Origin: Muribaculaceae bacterium
Lineage (GTDB): Bacteria > Bacteroidota > Bacteroidia > Bacteroidales > Muribaculaceae
Length of the DNA stretch: 64,000 nucleotides
Direction of reading: 5' to 3'
Assembly (NCBI GenBank): GCA_022509185.1
Contig: JAFLTS010000007.1
Location: 35,556 to 99,555, forward strand
The notes beneath the pieces were generated by a model, which was not told where the DNA came from, made no database searches, and saw only the letters and a program-made list of their open reading frames with translations. Position numbers and translations under genes: made by a program. This document shows, one piece after another, positions 44,349 to 52,956 of this stretch; positions within the stretch are counted from its first letter, which is position 1; every line of letters begins with the position of its first letter.

Positions 44349-47246
44349 ATGAAAAACCTGATATTTCTATTGCTTCTATATTGGTGGCCGGTTTTTTTGT
44401 TGTGGGGAAATTATGCTCCAAAACATTTGGTAAGTCATTTCTCAGATAAAATTTACAATGCCCGTTTCCAAAATTGGGACATTTCTCAGAATTCGAAAGG
44501 AATTATTTTTATTGGTAATAGCGAAGGCCTTCTTCAATTCGACTCTTATCACTGGACTCTTCATCCTTTACCTACTGCCACTATTGCCCGAGCCGTGTTT
44601 TGTGATAATGAATTTGTGTATGTAGGCAGCTTTGAAGAATTTGGATATTTCAATATGTCCAATAAAGACGGCAATCTGATTTATAATTCTATCTCTTCAA
44701 AAATGCCTAAAGAAATATCCCTTGAAAATGAAGAAATATGGAAAATATTACCCTGGAAGAACAAAATACTGTTTCAAAGCTTTTCCCATATTTTCTGCTA
44801 TGATCCTATTAACGAGACTGTAGAAAGACTCAACGACAAAATTACAGGCCCTAATAAGGAGTCACAGTTCTTAAGACCTTTGTTTTGTTATGTATCCGGA
44901 GAGAATATATATGCACAGAGAATTAATGGGGGGCTCTATGTTTATACTCCGATGGGATGGAAAAATTTATGGCCCGACTCCGTGCTGTCTCACGTAATGG
45001 GCATAAGTTTTCCTTTAGATAAAGTTGATTCAGAAGTGATGCCTGAGGGTACATTATTGTTTACACAAAATTCACTTATTTACAAAATCCAGAACGGAAA
45101 ACCTCAAAGACTTTATACTGAGCTTGATAAAGAACTCCAAGATACCCATATCAATAGAGTTTTGCAGGATGATAACCATACAATATATATTGGTACAATA
45201 AGCCAGGGAATCTATCATATCACAACGGATGGTCGACTCATAGAAAAATTCAGTGTCGAAAATGGTCTTTTTAATAATACTGTGTTAGGTTTACTTAAAG
45301 ATCAAGATAATAACATATGGGCTGCACTCGATTATGGTATCGCTTTAATACATTGTGGAACACCGGTTTCTATGTTTCATTTTTCCTCACCATATGGCGA
45401 CAACACCAATGGAACGGGTTATGGCATAGGAATGCATGGTGATAAATTCATTATGGCTACCAATCAGGGGGCTTATTTTTTAGATAATGACAAACTATTT
45501 CTAATCAATAATTCAAAAGGACAGAATTGGTTTGTAAAATCTTTTGATAACCAAACATTTATCGGAGGAAATGACCAAACAATCGTATTATCGGGAATCA
45601 ATGAAGAAATAGTATATGATTTTAGTGGCACTGATATTAAAAAAGGATTGATTCACAACCGGGAAGTTTTGGTACAATCTACTTATTACGGTTTGGAAAT
45701 TTATACAAAAAATTCTGAGGGCATTTGGACACCCTATGTTTCCGTAGAGGGAATCGAGGCTCCCTTGCGACAGATAGAAATAGAACCCGATGGCTCGATA
45801 TGGGGAGCTCACTGGTCGAAAGGCGTATTTAAAATTTACCTTTCCAATGATCTTAAAAAAGTAATTAGTAAAGATTTTTACCCTTCTCTCATACCGGAGG
45901 GGATTCCCAGAAAAATTTATGTGATGAAACTTCGTGGAGAAACCCTATTTTCACAAGACCAAGGATTTTATTATTATGACAAAAATGAGAAGAAATTCCT
46001 CCCAGCTAAAAATCTTGGTGTACTCAACAACTTTAATGAAATCAGAGATATTACCCCGGTCAATGACAACAGGTATTGGTTCTCCGGATCTGAATCATAT
46101 AATCTTGTAGATTTTACCGGAGGAAATTACAAAGTATCCTATTCTATTCCAATTTCAATTTTTCCCCGAAGAAATAATGGAGATAACAGCACCTTATTTA
46201 TAAAGAATGACACAACTTTCTTTATAATGAACGATATAATCGGAATGATTCCTTTAGACGAAATAGAAAACAAAACTGTAGTGCCGCCTCTATCAATAAA
46301 CAGTATCGGGTATTATAATTCACAAGGACAACTCGTTAAACTTCCTTTAGAACCTGAAAAAACCCCTTCTATCCCTAATGACAATCTTATTGTAAGAATA
46401 AGCTATCCTGATTACAATAAAAGTGTGGTGAAATATCTTTTTTCAATTACCAGCCGCGGAAGAACAAAGGACTCTGTGTCTAATATCCCCTACATTGCTT
46501 ATCCTGAATTAAGCTGGGGAAAGCATTTATTTAAATGCACTGTTTTAGGTCCGGACAATAATCCTCTGGCAAGCCTTGACTATGAGGTGAATGTAGCTGT
46601 ACCTCATGCTTTAAGATGGTGGGCGATTTGTTGTTATGCAGTAGCTTTCATTTTTATTTTAGTGTTTGTGACAAGAATTATTTCAAAAAGAAAACTGAGA
46701 ATACAACATCAACTTTTTGAAAAGGCTGAGGCGGAAAAAAATCTTAAGATTCAACAGCAATCCCTTTTGATTGCTCATCAGGAGAAACTGCTTCTGGAAA
46801 GCAAACTTTCAGAAAAGAACAAGGAACTTGCCTCTATGGCCCTAAGTGAATATCGCCACCGACAGACTTTAGATAATCTTAATGCAACTCTTAATGATTT
46901 AAAAAGAAAAGGAAAAGAAGCTACAGGGGCTGAAAAGGTATTAAAGGAATTCTCAAGAAATGAAGGAGACACCAACGCTTTTTGGAATATGTTTGAAAAG
47001 AATTTTGACCTTATTCATGAACATTTCTTTCATAATCTCAGGAAGCAATTCCCTACCTTAACTCCCGCTGACATGAAGTTTTGTGCCTTGTTAAGAATGA
47101 ATATGTCAACCAAGGAGATATCAAGGTTTACCAATCTTTCTGTGAGAGGTGTGGAAACAGCCAGATATCGTTTAAGGAAAAAATTCAATTTATCTTCAGA
47201 ACAGTCCCTTGGGCAATTCCTAATTGATTTTAATTCCGAAGAGTAA
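44349..47246 (+). CDS. Propeller/Y_Y_Y-domain transcriptional regulator with LuxR-type HTH
   Basis: 965 residues. An N-terminal signal/membrane segment is followed by a large sensor of beta-propeller-type repeats (e.g. SKGIIFIGNSEGLLQFDSYHW, HTIYIGTISQGIYHIT, DNNIWAALDYGIALI) to about residue 670. A Y_Y_Y-like domain, a transmembrane helix (WWAICCYAVAFIFILVFV, about 757-774), a coiled coil and a C-terminal LuxR-type helix-turn-helix (MSTKEISRFTNLSVRGVETARYRLRKKF) follow. Unlike hybrid two-component systems it has no kinase or receiver. It probably senses a glycan fragment in the periplasm and activates the divergent susC operon. Confidence 0.85.
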   Translation: MKNLIFLLLLYWWPVFLLWGNYAPKHLVSHFSDKIYNARFQNWDISQNSKGIIFIGNSEGLLQFDSYHWTLHPLPTATIARAVFCDNEFVYVGSFEEFGYFNMSNKDGNLIYNSISSKMPKEISLENEEIWKILPWKNKILFQSFSHIFCYDPINETVERLNDKITGPNKESQFLRPLFCYVSGENIYAQRINGGLYVYTPMGWKNLWPDSVLSHVMGISFPLDKVDSEVMPEGTLLFTQNSLIYKIQNGKPQRLYTELDKELQDTHINRVLQDDNHTIYIGTISQGIYHITTDGRLIEKFSVENGLFNNTVLGLLKDQDNNIWAALDYGIALIHCGTPVSMFHFSSPYGDNTNGTGYGIGMHGDKFIMATNQGAYFLDNDKLFLINNSKGQNWFVKSFDNQTFIGGNDQTIVLSGINEEIVYDFSGTDIKKGLIHNREVLVQSTYYGLEIYTKNSEGIWTPYVSVEGIEAPLRQIEIEPDGSIWGAHWSKGVFKIYLSNDLKKVISKDFYPSLIPEGIPRKIYVMKLRGETLFSQDQGFYYYDKNEKKFLPAKNLGVLNNFNEIRDITPVNDNRYWFSGSESYNLVDFTGGNYKVSYSIPISIFPRRNNGDNSTLFIKNDTTFFIMNDIIGMIPLDEIENKTVVPPLSINSIGYYNSQGQLVKLPLEPEKTPSIPNDNLIVRISYPDYNKSVVKYLFSITSRGRTKDSVSNIPYIAYPELSWGKHLFKCTVLGPDNNPLASLDYEVNVAVPHALRWWAICCYAVAFIFILVFVTRIISKRKLRIQHQLFEKAEAEKNLKIQQQSLLIAHQEKLLLESKLSEKNKELASMALSEYRHRQTLDNLNATLNDLKRKGKEATGAEKVLKEFSRNEGDTNAFWNMFEKNFDLIHEHFFHNLRKQFPTLTPADMKFCALLRMNMSTKEISRFTNLSVRGVETARYRLRKKFNLSSEQSLGQFLIDFNSEE

Positions 47247-47278
47247 TATTTTTTCATTGATAAAGATTATGAAAAAAA

Positions 47279-47301
47279 GGGAAAGCCATGTTGGTTTTCC
47301 C
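47279..47301. terminator. Bidirectional intrinsic terminator
   Basis: GGGAAA with GCC pairs to GGT with TTTCCC around a 5-nt loop; A-rich on the left and T-rich on the right flank. It separates the convergent regulator and antiporter genes. Confidence 0.75.
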
Positions 47302-47324
47302 TCTTAAGTTTTTATTAGGTATTA

Positions 47325-48665
47325 TTATCCGATTCCGATAAAGAATGTCTCAAGCCAGATAAACGCCATTCCAGCCAAATATCCTGACAAAGCTAATAAG
47401 GAAATTCTCTTACAATACCATCCGAATGGAATCTTTTCTATACCCATTGCCACTACTCCTGCTGCCGAGCCAATAATCAGCATGCTACCTCCAACACCCG
47501 CGCAGAATGTGAGCAAATGCCAGAAAAGACCATCCTGTTTGAAAAATTCAGAATAGGCAGGGTCGGGAGAAGAGGCAATCATAGCGGCATCCATCACGGG
47601 ATACATATCCATACATGCGGCTACCAGCGGCACATTATCTACTATGGAAGATAATATTCCTATTATACCATTGATGATATAAGGATTGTGGAAAGTAATA
47701 TTCAGCCAGGAGGCAAGGCTGGCAAGGATTCCGGCCTGTCCTAAAGCTGCTACAGCCATCAATATACCCAGGAAGAAAATGATGGTATCCATATCTATAT
47801 GATGGATAATTCCTGAAATTCTTCCATCCATTTTTCCATCAAGATGATGTTTCTTCACGACTATTTCTGTCACAACCCAAAGAATTCCAAGTGAGAGGAG
47901 AATACCTATATAAGGTGCCAGATGAGTTAGAGCCTTGAAAACCGGAACGAAAAGCAATCCGGCCACACCACAGATCAGAATCAGGAGAGAAAGCCTTCTA
48001 TTGTTGACATATAGATCGTAGCCCTGTCGGTAGCCGGGATCTACAACGGCTACAACAGGCTCGGCTTTTATCATTGTAGAAGCCATTAATAAAGGTACAA
48101 TCACCGATACAATAGATGGCAAAAGCAGATTTATTATAAGATTTACTGAAGTAACGTTATTCTTCATCCAAAGCATGATGGTGGTGATATCTCCGATAGG
48201 CGACCAGGCACCTCCTGCATTGGCCGACAATACTATCACACAAGCAAATAGCCATCTTTCTTTCTGATCATAAAGCAGCTTGCGTAGCATCATCACCATG
48301 ATGATAGTAGTGGTCATGTTGTCTAATATTGCCGAAAGGAAAAAGGCTATGAAAGCCAACATCCACATCAATCCTCTTTTATTGGAAGCCTTTATATTGT
48401 CTACGATAAACCGGAATCCTCCATATCGGTCAATGAGCTCAACAATAGTCATGGCTCCTATTAGAAACACAACGATCTCGCAAGTGTCTCCCAAGGCTTC
48501 AACCATTTCAAGAGATATCCCGGGGTCATGTGTGCATACGGCATAGATAGCCCACAGTAATCCACACATGATGATGGCTATACTTGCCTTGTTTACTGAT
48601 AAAATATGTTCTCCGGCTATGAATAGATATCCTACTACAAATATCACTATAAGGGCCGCTATCAT
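47325..48665 (-). CDS. nhaD: NhaD-type sodium/proton antiporter
   Basis: 446 residues with about 12 membrane helices. The NhaD/ArsB-superfamily pattern is visible: EMVEALGDTCEIVVFLIGAMTIVELID near residues 53-79, AFFLSAILDNMTTTIIMVMM (the DN motif), SANAGGAWSPIGDITTIMLW, and a second-half counterpart SSIVDNVPLVAACMDM with VGGSMLIIGSAAGVVAMG. It exchanges sodium for protons across the inner membrane. It stands alone, with its own -7 match (48714-48721). Confidence 0.9.
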   Translation of the reverse strand: MIAALIVIFVVGYLFIAGEHILSVNKASIAIIMCGLLWAIYAVCTHDPGISLEMVEALGDTCEIVVFLIGAMTIVELIDRYGGFRFIVDNIKASNKRGLMWMLAFIAFFLSAILDNMTTTIIMVMMLRKLLYDQKERWLFACVIVLSANAGGAWSPIGDITTIMLWMKNNVTSVNLIINLLLPSIVSVIVPLLMASTMIKAEPVVAVVDPGYRQGYDLYVNNRRLSLLILICGVAGLLFVPVFKALTHLAPYIGILLSLGILWVVTEIVVKKHHLDGKMDGRISGIIHHIDMDTIIFFLGILMAVAALGQAGILASLASWLNITFHNPYIINGIIGILSSIVDNVPLVAACMDMYPVMDAAMIASSPDPAYSEFFKQDGLFWHLLTFCAGVGGSMLIIGSAAGVVAMGIEKIPFGWYCKRISLLALSGYLAGMAFIWLETFFIGIG

Positions 48666-48713
48666 GATGCTTGTAAAATTTTAAGGTTAGGTTTCTTGTA
48701 CTCCGAATATTTG

Positions 48714-48721
48714 CAAAGATA
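48714..48721 (-). promoter_or_regulatory. Putative -7 element for nhaD
   Basis: Minus-strand TATCTTTG, the commonest Bacteroidetes -7 form, 48 nt before the start codon. No clear -33 element. Confidence 0.45.
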
Positions 48722-48729
48722 GTGAATTT

Positions 48730-49992
48730 TTAATCCCCCCAGTGACGACGCTCCGGATATTTTTTAGGACGAAGCAATAATCTCAGTGATGTACTGTAGG
48801 TAATGTAATTCCAGGTCCAGTTAAGCAATACATTCACCTTATTTCTCATTCCAAGAATAGAAATCAAATGAATAAACATCCAACCTAACCAGGCTATATA
48901 TCCTCCCATTACAAAATTACCTACCTGCAAAACTGCCCTATGTTTACCAACAGTGGCCATAGAACCTTTATCTCGATATTTAAAAGTGTGTCGGAACTCA
49001 CCTTCGTTGAGATTTCGGGCAAGACATTTTGCCCCCTGAATTGCCGGTTGAGCTAACTGGGGAAGACCATTCGGATATTCTTCTGTTTTACAGCATGCTA
49101 TATCACCCAAAGCATAAACTCCGGGTAATCCTATTACGCGATTGAATTCATCTACCGGTATCCTACCGTTTCTCATCAGGTATTTTTCAGGAAAACCGGG
49201 TAAAGGTTCTCCTCTTACTCCTGCGGTCCATATCAAGGTTTCCCAATACTCCTTATGTCCGTCAGAAAATTCTACCAATTTGTCTTCGTAACCTTTCATC
49301 ACCTCACCAAGGCGCACATTCACCATTAGGGATTTTAAATACCCCAGGGCTTTTTGTGAGCATTTTGGATGCATGGTTCCCAAAATACGGTCGCTTCCCT
49401 CCACTAAAGTAATATTCACATCGTCGGGTGAAAGTTCAGGATATTCTCTTGCCAGTATATATTTCTTCATTTCACCTAAAGCACCGGCAATTTCTACTCC
49501 GGAAGGACCCCCTCCCACCACAAGGAAACTTAAGAGTTCCCGACGCCTGTTCTTATCCTGACATATGGCGCCGCGTTCCAATCGATCTAAGATTTCATCC
49601 CGGGTATAGGAGGCTTCCGCCACCGTCTTAATACCGAATACTTTCTTATCTAAATCCTTCATGCCGAAGAAATTCTCAGTAGTGCCGGCAGCTATTACAA
49701 GCTTATCATATGAAATTGTTTCATAACTTGTAGTCACTGTCTTGGCTTCAATATCGATTTCTTTGACATGACCCATATGATAGGTGATATTTTTCCTCTT
49801 ATGTATTTCCCGGCGGAACGGGAAACAAATATTGGAAGAATCAAGACCGGATGAAGCTATCTGATAAAACAATGGCGGGAAACAATGAAAATTGTTCCTG
49901 TCTATTAGTTTAACTTCATATTTGCTAGTGTCTATTTTTGATATGAAATTGATACCGGCAAAACCACCACCTATCACTACCAGCTTTTCCAT
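48730..49992 (-). CDS. ndh: Type II NADH dehydrogenase (FAD/NAD-dependent oxidoreductase)
   Basis: 420 residues. The FAD-binding loop VVIGGGFAGI is at residues 5-14. The NADH-binding Rossmann loop LVVGGGPSGVEIAGAL is in mid-protein. ATG-type TLIWTAGVRG and the second FAD motif VYALGDIA follow, then the AQPAIQGAKCLARN region of NDH-2. The C-terminus has a hydrophobic segment (GGYIAWLGWMFIHLISILG) that anchors it to the membrane, where it passes electrons to quinone without pumping. It ends 64 nt before nhaD begins on the same strand. Confidence 0.9.
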   Translation of the reverse strand: MEKLVVIGGGFAGINFISKIDTSKYEVKLIDRNNFHCFPPLFYQIASSGLDSSNICFPFRREIHKRKNITYHMGHVKEIDIEAKTVTTSYETISYDKLVIAAGTTENFFGMKDLDKKVFGIKTVAEASYTRDEILDRLERGAICQDKNRRRELLSFLVVGGGPSGVEIAGALGEMKKYILAREYPELSPDDVNITLVEGSDRILGTMHPKCSQKALGYLKSLMVNVRLGEVMKGYEDKLVEFSDGHKEYWETLIWTAGVRGEPLPGFPEKYLMRNGRIPVDEFNRVIGLPGVYALGDIACCKTEEYPNGLPQLAQPAIQGAKCLARNLNEGEFRHTFKYRDKGSMATVGKHRAVLQVGNFVMGGYIAWLGWMFIHLISILGMRNKVNVLLNWTWNYITYSTSLRLLLRPKKYPERRHWGD

Positions 49993-50015
49993 CTTTAACC
50001 TTCCTTAATTCTTTA

Positions 50016-50023
50016 CAAAATTA
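50016..50023 (-). promoter_or_regulatory. Putative -7 element for ndh
   Basis: Minus-strand TAATTTTG, 23 nt before the start codon; no matching -33. Confidence 0.4.
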
Positions 50024-50039
50024 ACTATTTTTTGTCAGT

Positions 50040-50453
50040 CTATCCTACAAGCTCCTTGAAGAGCCGGCTGAATTCCTTCTCCATTAACGCTTTTATGGCC
50101 TCACAATCGAGATATGAATCTCCTTCCTCAATCAAAAGTCCCGGATGGGAAGGGGAGGTCTGCAAAACAGCACTTTTCATTGCCGTAAGCCATCGGTATT
50201 TTTCCTCTATGGGAAGATCATCCTTAGGTACGTCTGTTCGTTCAAAAAGTCCGCACTGTTTTTCCAAGGCATCTATATCGTAATCCGGATTGAATGCTTT
50301 CAGTTTGGTTTCATCAAGATACACTTTCCCTTTCAACCATTTGCATCGTTTGTTCATCATTATCAATCCGATATTCACAAATTCTTCCCGTTCGATACGT
50401 GGCACGTATCTCAAAACTGCATATTCATATAAAAATCGGTCGGCAATTTCCAT
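50040..50453 (-). CDS. DUF3037 protein
   Basis: 137 residues from the ATG at 50451-50453. An earlier ATG at 50498 would overlap the upstream gene by 41 bases and adds a low-complexity Lys-rich stretch, whereas this start leaves a 4-nt gap and begins at the conserved YEYAVLRYVPRIEREEFVNIGLIM motif of DUF3037. The rest is alpha/beta with FNPDYDIDAL and a helical end. The function of DUF3037 is not established. The close coupling to a HipA-like kinase suggests a two-gene module; it may act as partner, substrate or inhibitor of the kinase. Confidence 0.8.
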   Translation of the reverse strand: MEIADRFLYEYAVLRYVPRIEREEFVNIGLIMMNKRCKWLKGKVYLDETKLKAFNPDYDIDALEKQCGLFERTDVPKDDLPIEEKYRWLTAMKSAVLQTSPSHPGLLIEEGDSYLDCEAIKALMEKEFSRLFKELVG

Positions 50454-50457
50454 ATCC

Positions 50458-51240
50458 TTATAAAAGCTTTTTTCTTTCGTGGAGAGCTTGTTCAACAAAT
50501 ATCTTGGAATTAGCCAGCCTTTTGGTTAGAAAAATTTTGTATTCCTCCCTTTTCTTCTCCGGATCATATTCATTATTATCTCCTGTAAGCCATTCAGAAG
50601 GGAGCAGATCAACAATCTTATTAAGGGTGCGGGGAGTGATAGCTTGACGCATCAATTTGTCTGCTTCTGCCAGATTATCAGCATAAGGAAGCAATACATG
50701 GTTTTTAATATAGGGGAATGGATCTAAAGCTGCTTCGCTCGGATCTTTATCCGAATGGTGAAAATAAAAAGATGCTCCATGATCAATAAGCCATAATTCC
50801 CTATTCCATATCATCATGTTGGGATTCTGACGGCTACGGTCTACATTTGTAAGAAAAGCATCAAGCCATACTATCTTTGATGCCATCAGACTATCTATTG
50901 GATTAACCGCCGGATCAAAAGTGAAGGCTCCATTCATGAAATGTAGACCTACATTAAGTCCTTCAGATTTTCTCAAAAGATCTTGTATTTCCTTGTCAGG
51001 TTCCGTTATTCCGAAAAGATGACTTAGATCCAGTAAAACAAGCTCTGGCACTTTGAATTTAAATGCCTTTACTATAAGTCCACCCAATGTTTCGGAAATC
51101 AGACTCTTCATGCCATGACCCGCTCCCTTGAGTTTCACGGCATATTTAAAACCGTCGGCCGCTTCTCCCAAAGCCGGTAAGGATCCACCTTCTCTGAGAG
51201 GAGAGATATATCTGGTTAGTTTTTCCCTTCTTAATTCCAT
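50458..51240 (-). CDS. HipA-like protein kinase (stand-alone catalytic domain)
   Basis: 260 residues, shorter than HipA (~440). It keeps the kinase core: a nucleotide-binding Lys region YAVKLKGAGHG (34-42), E50 in the following helix, the catalytic segment DAFLTNVDRSRQNPN with D127, N132, D134 and N139, and the metal-binding D153 in LWLIDHGASF (DHG in place of DFG). The N-terminal HipA subdomain and a HipB antitoxin are missing. Instead it is followed after 4 nt by a DUF3037 gene. Substrate unknown; HipA phosphorylates glutamyl-tRNA synthetase, but that must not be assumed here. Confidence 0.78.
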   Translation of the reverse strand: MELRREKLTRYISPLREGGSLPALGEAADGFKYAVKLKGAGHGMKSLISETLGGLIVKAFKFKVPELVLLDLSHLFGITEPDKEIQDLLRKSEGLNVGLHFMNGAFTFDPAVNPIDSLMASKIVWLDAFLTNVDRSRQNPNMMIWNRELWLIDHGASFYFHHSDKDPSEAALDPFPYIKNHVLLPYADNLAEADKLMRQAITPRTLNKIVDLLPSEWLTGDNNEYDPEKKREEYKIFLTKRLANSKIFVEQALHERKKLL

Positions 51241-51342
51241 TGATTATATTTTCAAGATTGTAAAGATATCCAATTCTTCTCAAAGAAAAAGATATAAATC
51301 GAGCTGAAGAACAAATAAATTTTTTAATAGCGAAAAAAGTAT

Positions 51343-51350
51343 TATCTTTG
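51343..51350 (+). promoter_or_regulatory. -7 element of tRNA-Arg
   Basis: TATCTTTG, 36 nt before the mature tRNA start; A/T-rich -33 region without TTTG. Confidence 0.6.
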
Positions 51351-51385
51351 CACCCGGTAATGAGGATATCTCATTAATACTGGCC

Positions 51386-51459
51386 GGACTGGTAGCTCAG
51401 CTGGATAGAGCAACAGCCTTCTAAGCTGTGGGTCGCGGGTTCGAATCCCGCCCGGTTCA
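51386..51459 (+). tRNA. tRNA-Arg (anticodon UCU)
   Basis: A complete 74-nt cloverleaf. The acceptor arms GGACTGG and CCGGTTC pair with two G-U wobbles; D-arm GCTC/GAGC; anticodon arm ACAGC/GCTGT with loop CTTCTAA giving UCU; T-arm GCGGG/CCCGC with TTCGAAT; discriminator A. CCA is not encoded. It decodes AGA/AGG. It borders an accessory region on both sides. Confidence 0.97.
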
Positions 51460-51465
51460 CCTCTC

Positions 51466-51504
51466 AAAATCGCAATAATCTGGGAATTAGATTATTGCGA
51501 TTTT
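51466..51504 (+). terminator. Strong terminator of tRNA-Arg
   Basis: A perfect 16-bp stem (51466-51481 with 51489-51504), 7-nt loop, ending in TTTT, 6 nt after the tRNA. The stem is unusually long for a tRNA terminator. Confidence 0.85.
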
Positions 51505-51594
51505 ACTTTTCCAAATTTGCACCACAGATTATTATTCCAAAAACTGCCATTGTGTTTTAAAACATAAAATATTCCTGTAATTAATCCAAATTAT

Positions 51595-51602
51595 TAATTT
51601 TG
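51595..51602 (+). promoter_or_regulatory. Putative -7 element for the 51625-52906 gene pair
   Basis: TAATTTTG, 22 nt before the ATG at 51625; no -33 TTTG at the right spacing. Confidence 0.4.
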
Positions 51603-51624
51603 TAGTTTAACCTCTAATTCTGAC

Positions 51625-52404
51625 ATGGTTGATAATGGAATAATAGAGATTACGGTTAAAGGGAAAAATGGTAATGAACCATTGACTCCTGATAACTTTG
51701 ACATCAAGGAGATAAAAAGTCTTTTTGATATCGTTGAAGCCTTGTTATATCCTAATCAAAAAATTAAGAGAGCTCCTATTACCTATTCTATAGAAAAAGG
51801 GTCCGTTAGAAATATTTTCAAAACCACCCCTCAAAGTGCAGCGGTATTCCTTACTATTATAAGTATGGTTAAAGACAATGGTAATTTAGACGGACTGGAA
51901 ATAGAAACAGCTCGTGCACTTAGCGAGGTTCAAAAATCAGCTCATAGAACAGGGTATACATATGAATTTGCTGAATATAAAGCTTCCGAACCTAAACTGG
52001 TAATCTCCCATGAAACGTCTTATCATGTAAATGAAAATTTATGGTCTGATGCTGAATTCTATTTTTATGGGATTTTGGTTAATGCAGGAGGAAAAGACAA
52101 ACCGAATATTCATTTTCAAACCAAAGACAAAGGTTTGCTTATAATAAGGACCGAAAAAGAATACCTTGAAGAATTAACTGAAAATGTATTGTATAAGCAT
52201 TTTTCAGTAAGGGCTTTGGGAAGACAAAATATTGAAACAGGAGAATTAGATCCTACAAGTTTGGTTCTGATGGAACTTAACCCGCATGATCCCTCTTATA
52301 ATGCTCAATATCTTGAAAATTTAATAAAAAGAGCTACTCCTCATTGGGAGGATGTGAAAGATGTTGATACTTGGATATATAATTTAAGAGGAGGAAATGG
52401 CTAA
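51625..52404 (+). CDS. Unknown protein, partner of the PIN-domain gene
   Basis: 259 residues, not recognised. No signal peptide, membrane helix or metal motif. It looks like a soluble alpha/beta protein: an N-terminal strand pair (IIEITVKGKNG), a helix bundle around residues 25-110, and a C-terminal half with alternating strands (HFQTKDKGLLIIRT, FSVRALGRQNIETGELD). The last 8 bases overlap the start of the PIN-domain gene, the arrangement typical of an antitoxin or regulator placed before a toxin, but its size is large for a classical antitoxin and no DNA-binding motif is evident. Confidence 0.75.
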   Translation: MVDNGIIEITVKGKNGNEPLTPDNFDIKEIKSLFDIVEALLYPNQKIKRAPITYSIEKGSVRNIFKTTPQSAAVFLTIISMVKDNGNLDGLEIETARALSEVQKSAHRTGYTYEFAEYKASEPKLVISHETSYHVNENLWSDAEFYFYGILVNAGGKDKPNIHFQTKDKGLLIIRTEKEYLEELTENVLYKHFSVRALGRQNIETGELDPTSLVLMELNPHDPSYNAQYLENLIKRATPHWEDVKDVDTWIYNLRGGNG

Positions 52405-52906
52405 AAAAGAAAATATACCCAATTATAGTGTAATTCTGGACACCAGTTTCATAATTCGTCTTTTAGACCTAAATTCTCCCATGCATCAAAATGCGATTGA
52501 TTATTTCCGCTATTTTTTACACAATGGAATTCCTCTTTATTTTTCCACTATCTCAGTGGCGGAATATTGTGTAAAAGGGGATTTAAAAGATTTGCCATTC
52601 AATAATCTAAGAATACTTCCTTTTAATATTTTTCATGCTAAAGAAGCGGGCATTTTCACACGTATTCTATTTAATGCCAAGAGAAACGGTGAATTAATAG
52701 TAAAGGAAAGAGTCGTGGTCCCTAATGATTCCAAAATACTCGCTCAAGGTTCTTATGAAAAGGATATTAAATATTTCGTCACATCAGACTCTGAATCCTT
52801 GAAATTCATCGAAATTCTTAGAAAGGAAGGAGCCACTGAAATAGAACACTTAGATATCCACACACCATGTGGGGTAAAATTCGGATATTTAGAATTGGAA
52901 GAATAA
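52397..52906 (+). CDS. PIN-domain ribonuclease-like protein
   Basis: 169 residues. The four acidic residues of a PIN active site can be placed: D15 (VILDTSFI), E56 (ISVAEYC), D111 (VVVPNDSKILAQ) and D131 (YFVTSDSES). The TS/DS pattern and the order fit VapC-like or RNA-processing PIN proteins, though it is about 30 residues longer than most VapC toxins. It probably cleaves RNA using Mg2+. It overlaps the unknown upstream gene by 8 bases. A toxin-antitoxin or defence role is inference. Confidence 0.75.
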   Translation: MAKKENIPNYSVILDTSFIIRLLDLNSPMHQNAIDYFRYFLHNGIPLYFSTISVAEYCVKGDLKDLPFNNLRILPFNIFHAKEAGIFTRILFNAKRNGELIVKERVVVPNDSKILAQGSYEKDIKYFVTSDSESLKFIEILRKEGATEIEHLDIHTPCGVKFGYLELEE

Positions 52907-52956
52907 TCAATCCATCCATCTTATTTCCATCCCAAGTATCTGCAATAAAGATATTT

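Noticed and set aside
51386..51459. tRNA-Arg as an active attachment site
   Set aside because: I found no integrase gene and no second copy of the tRNA 3' end in the window.
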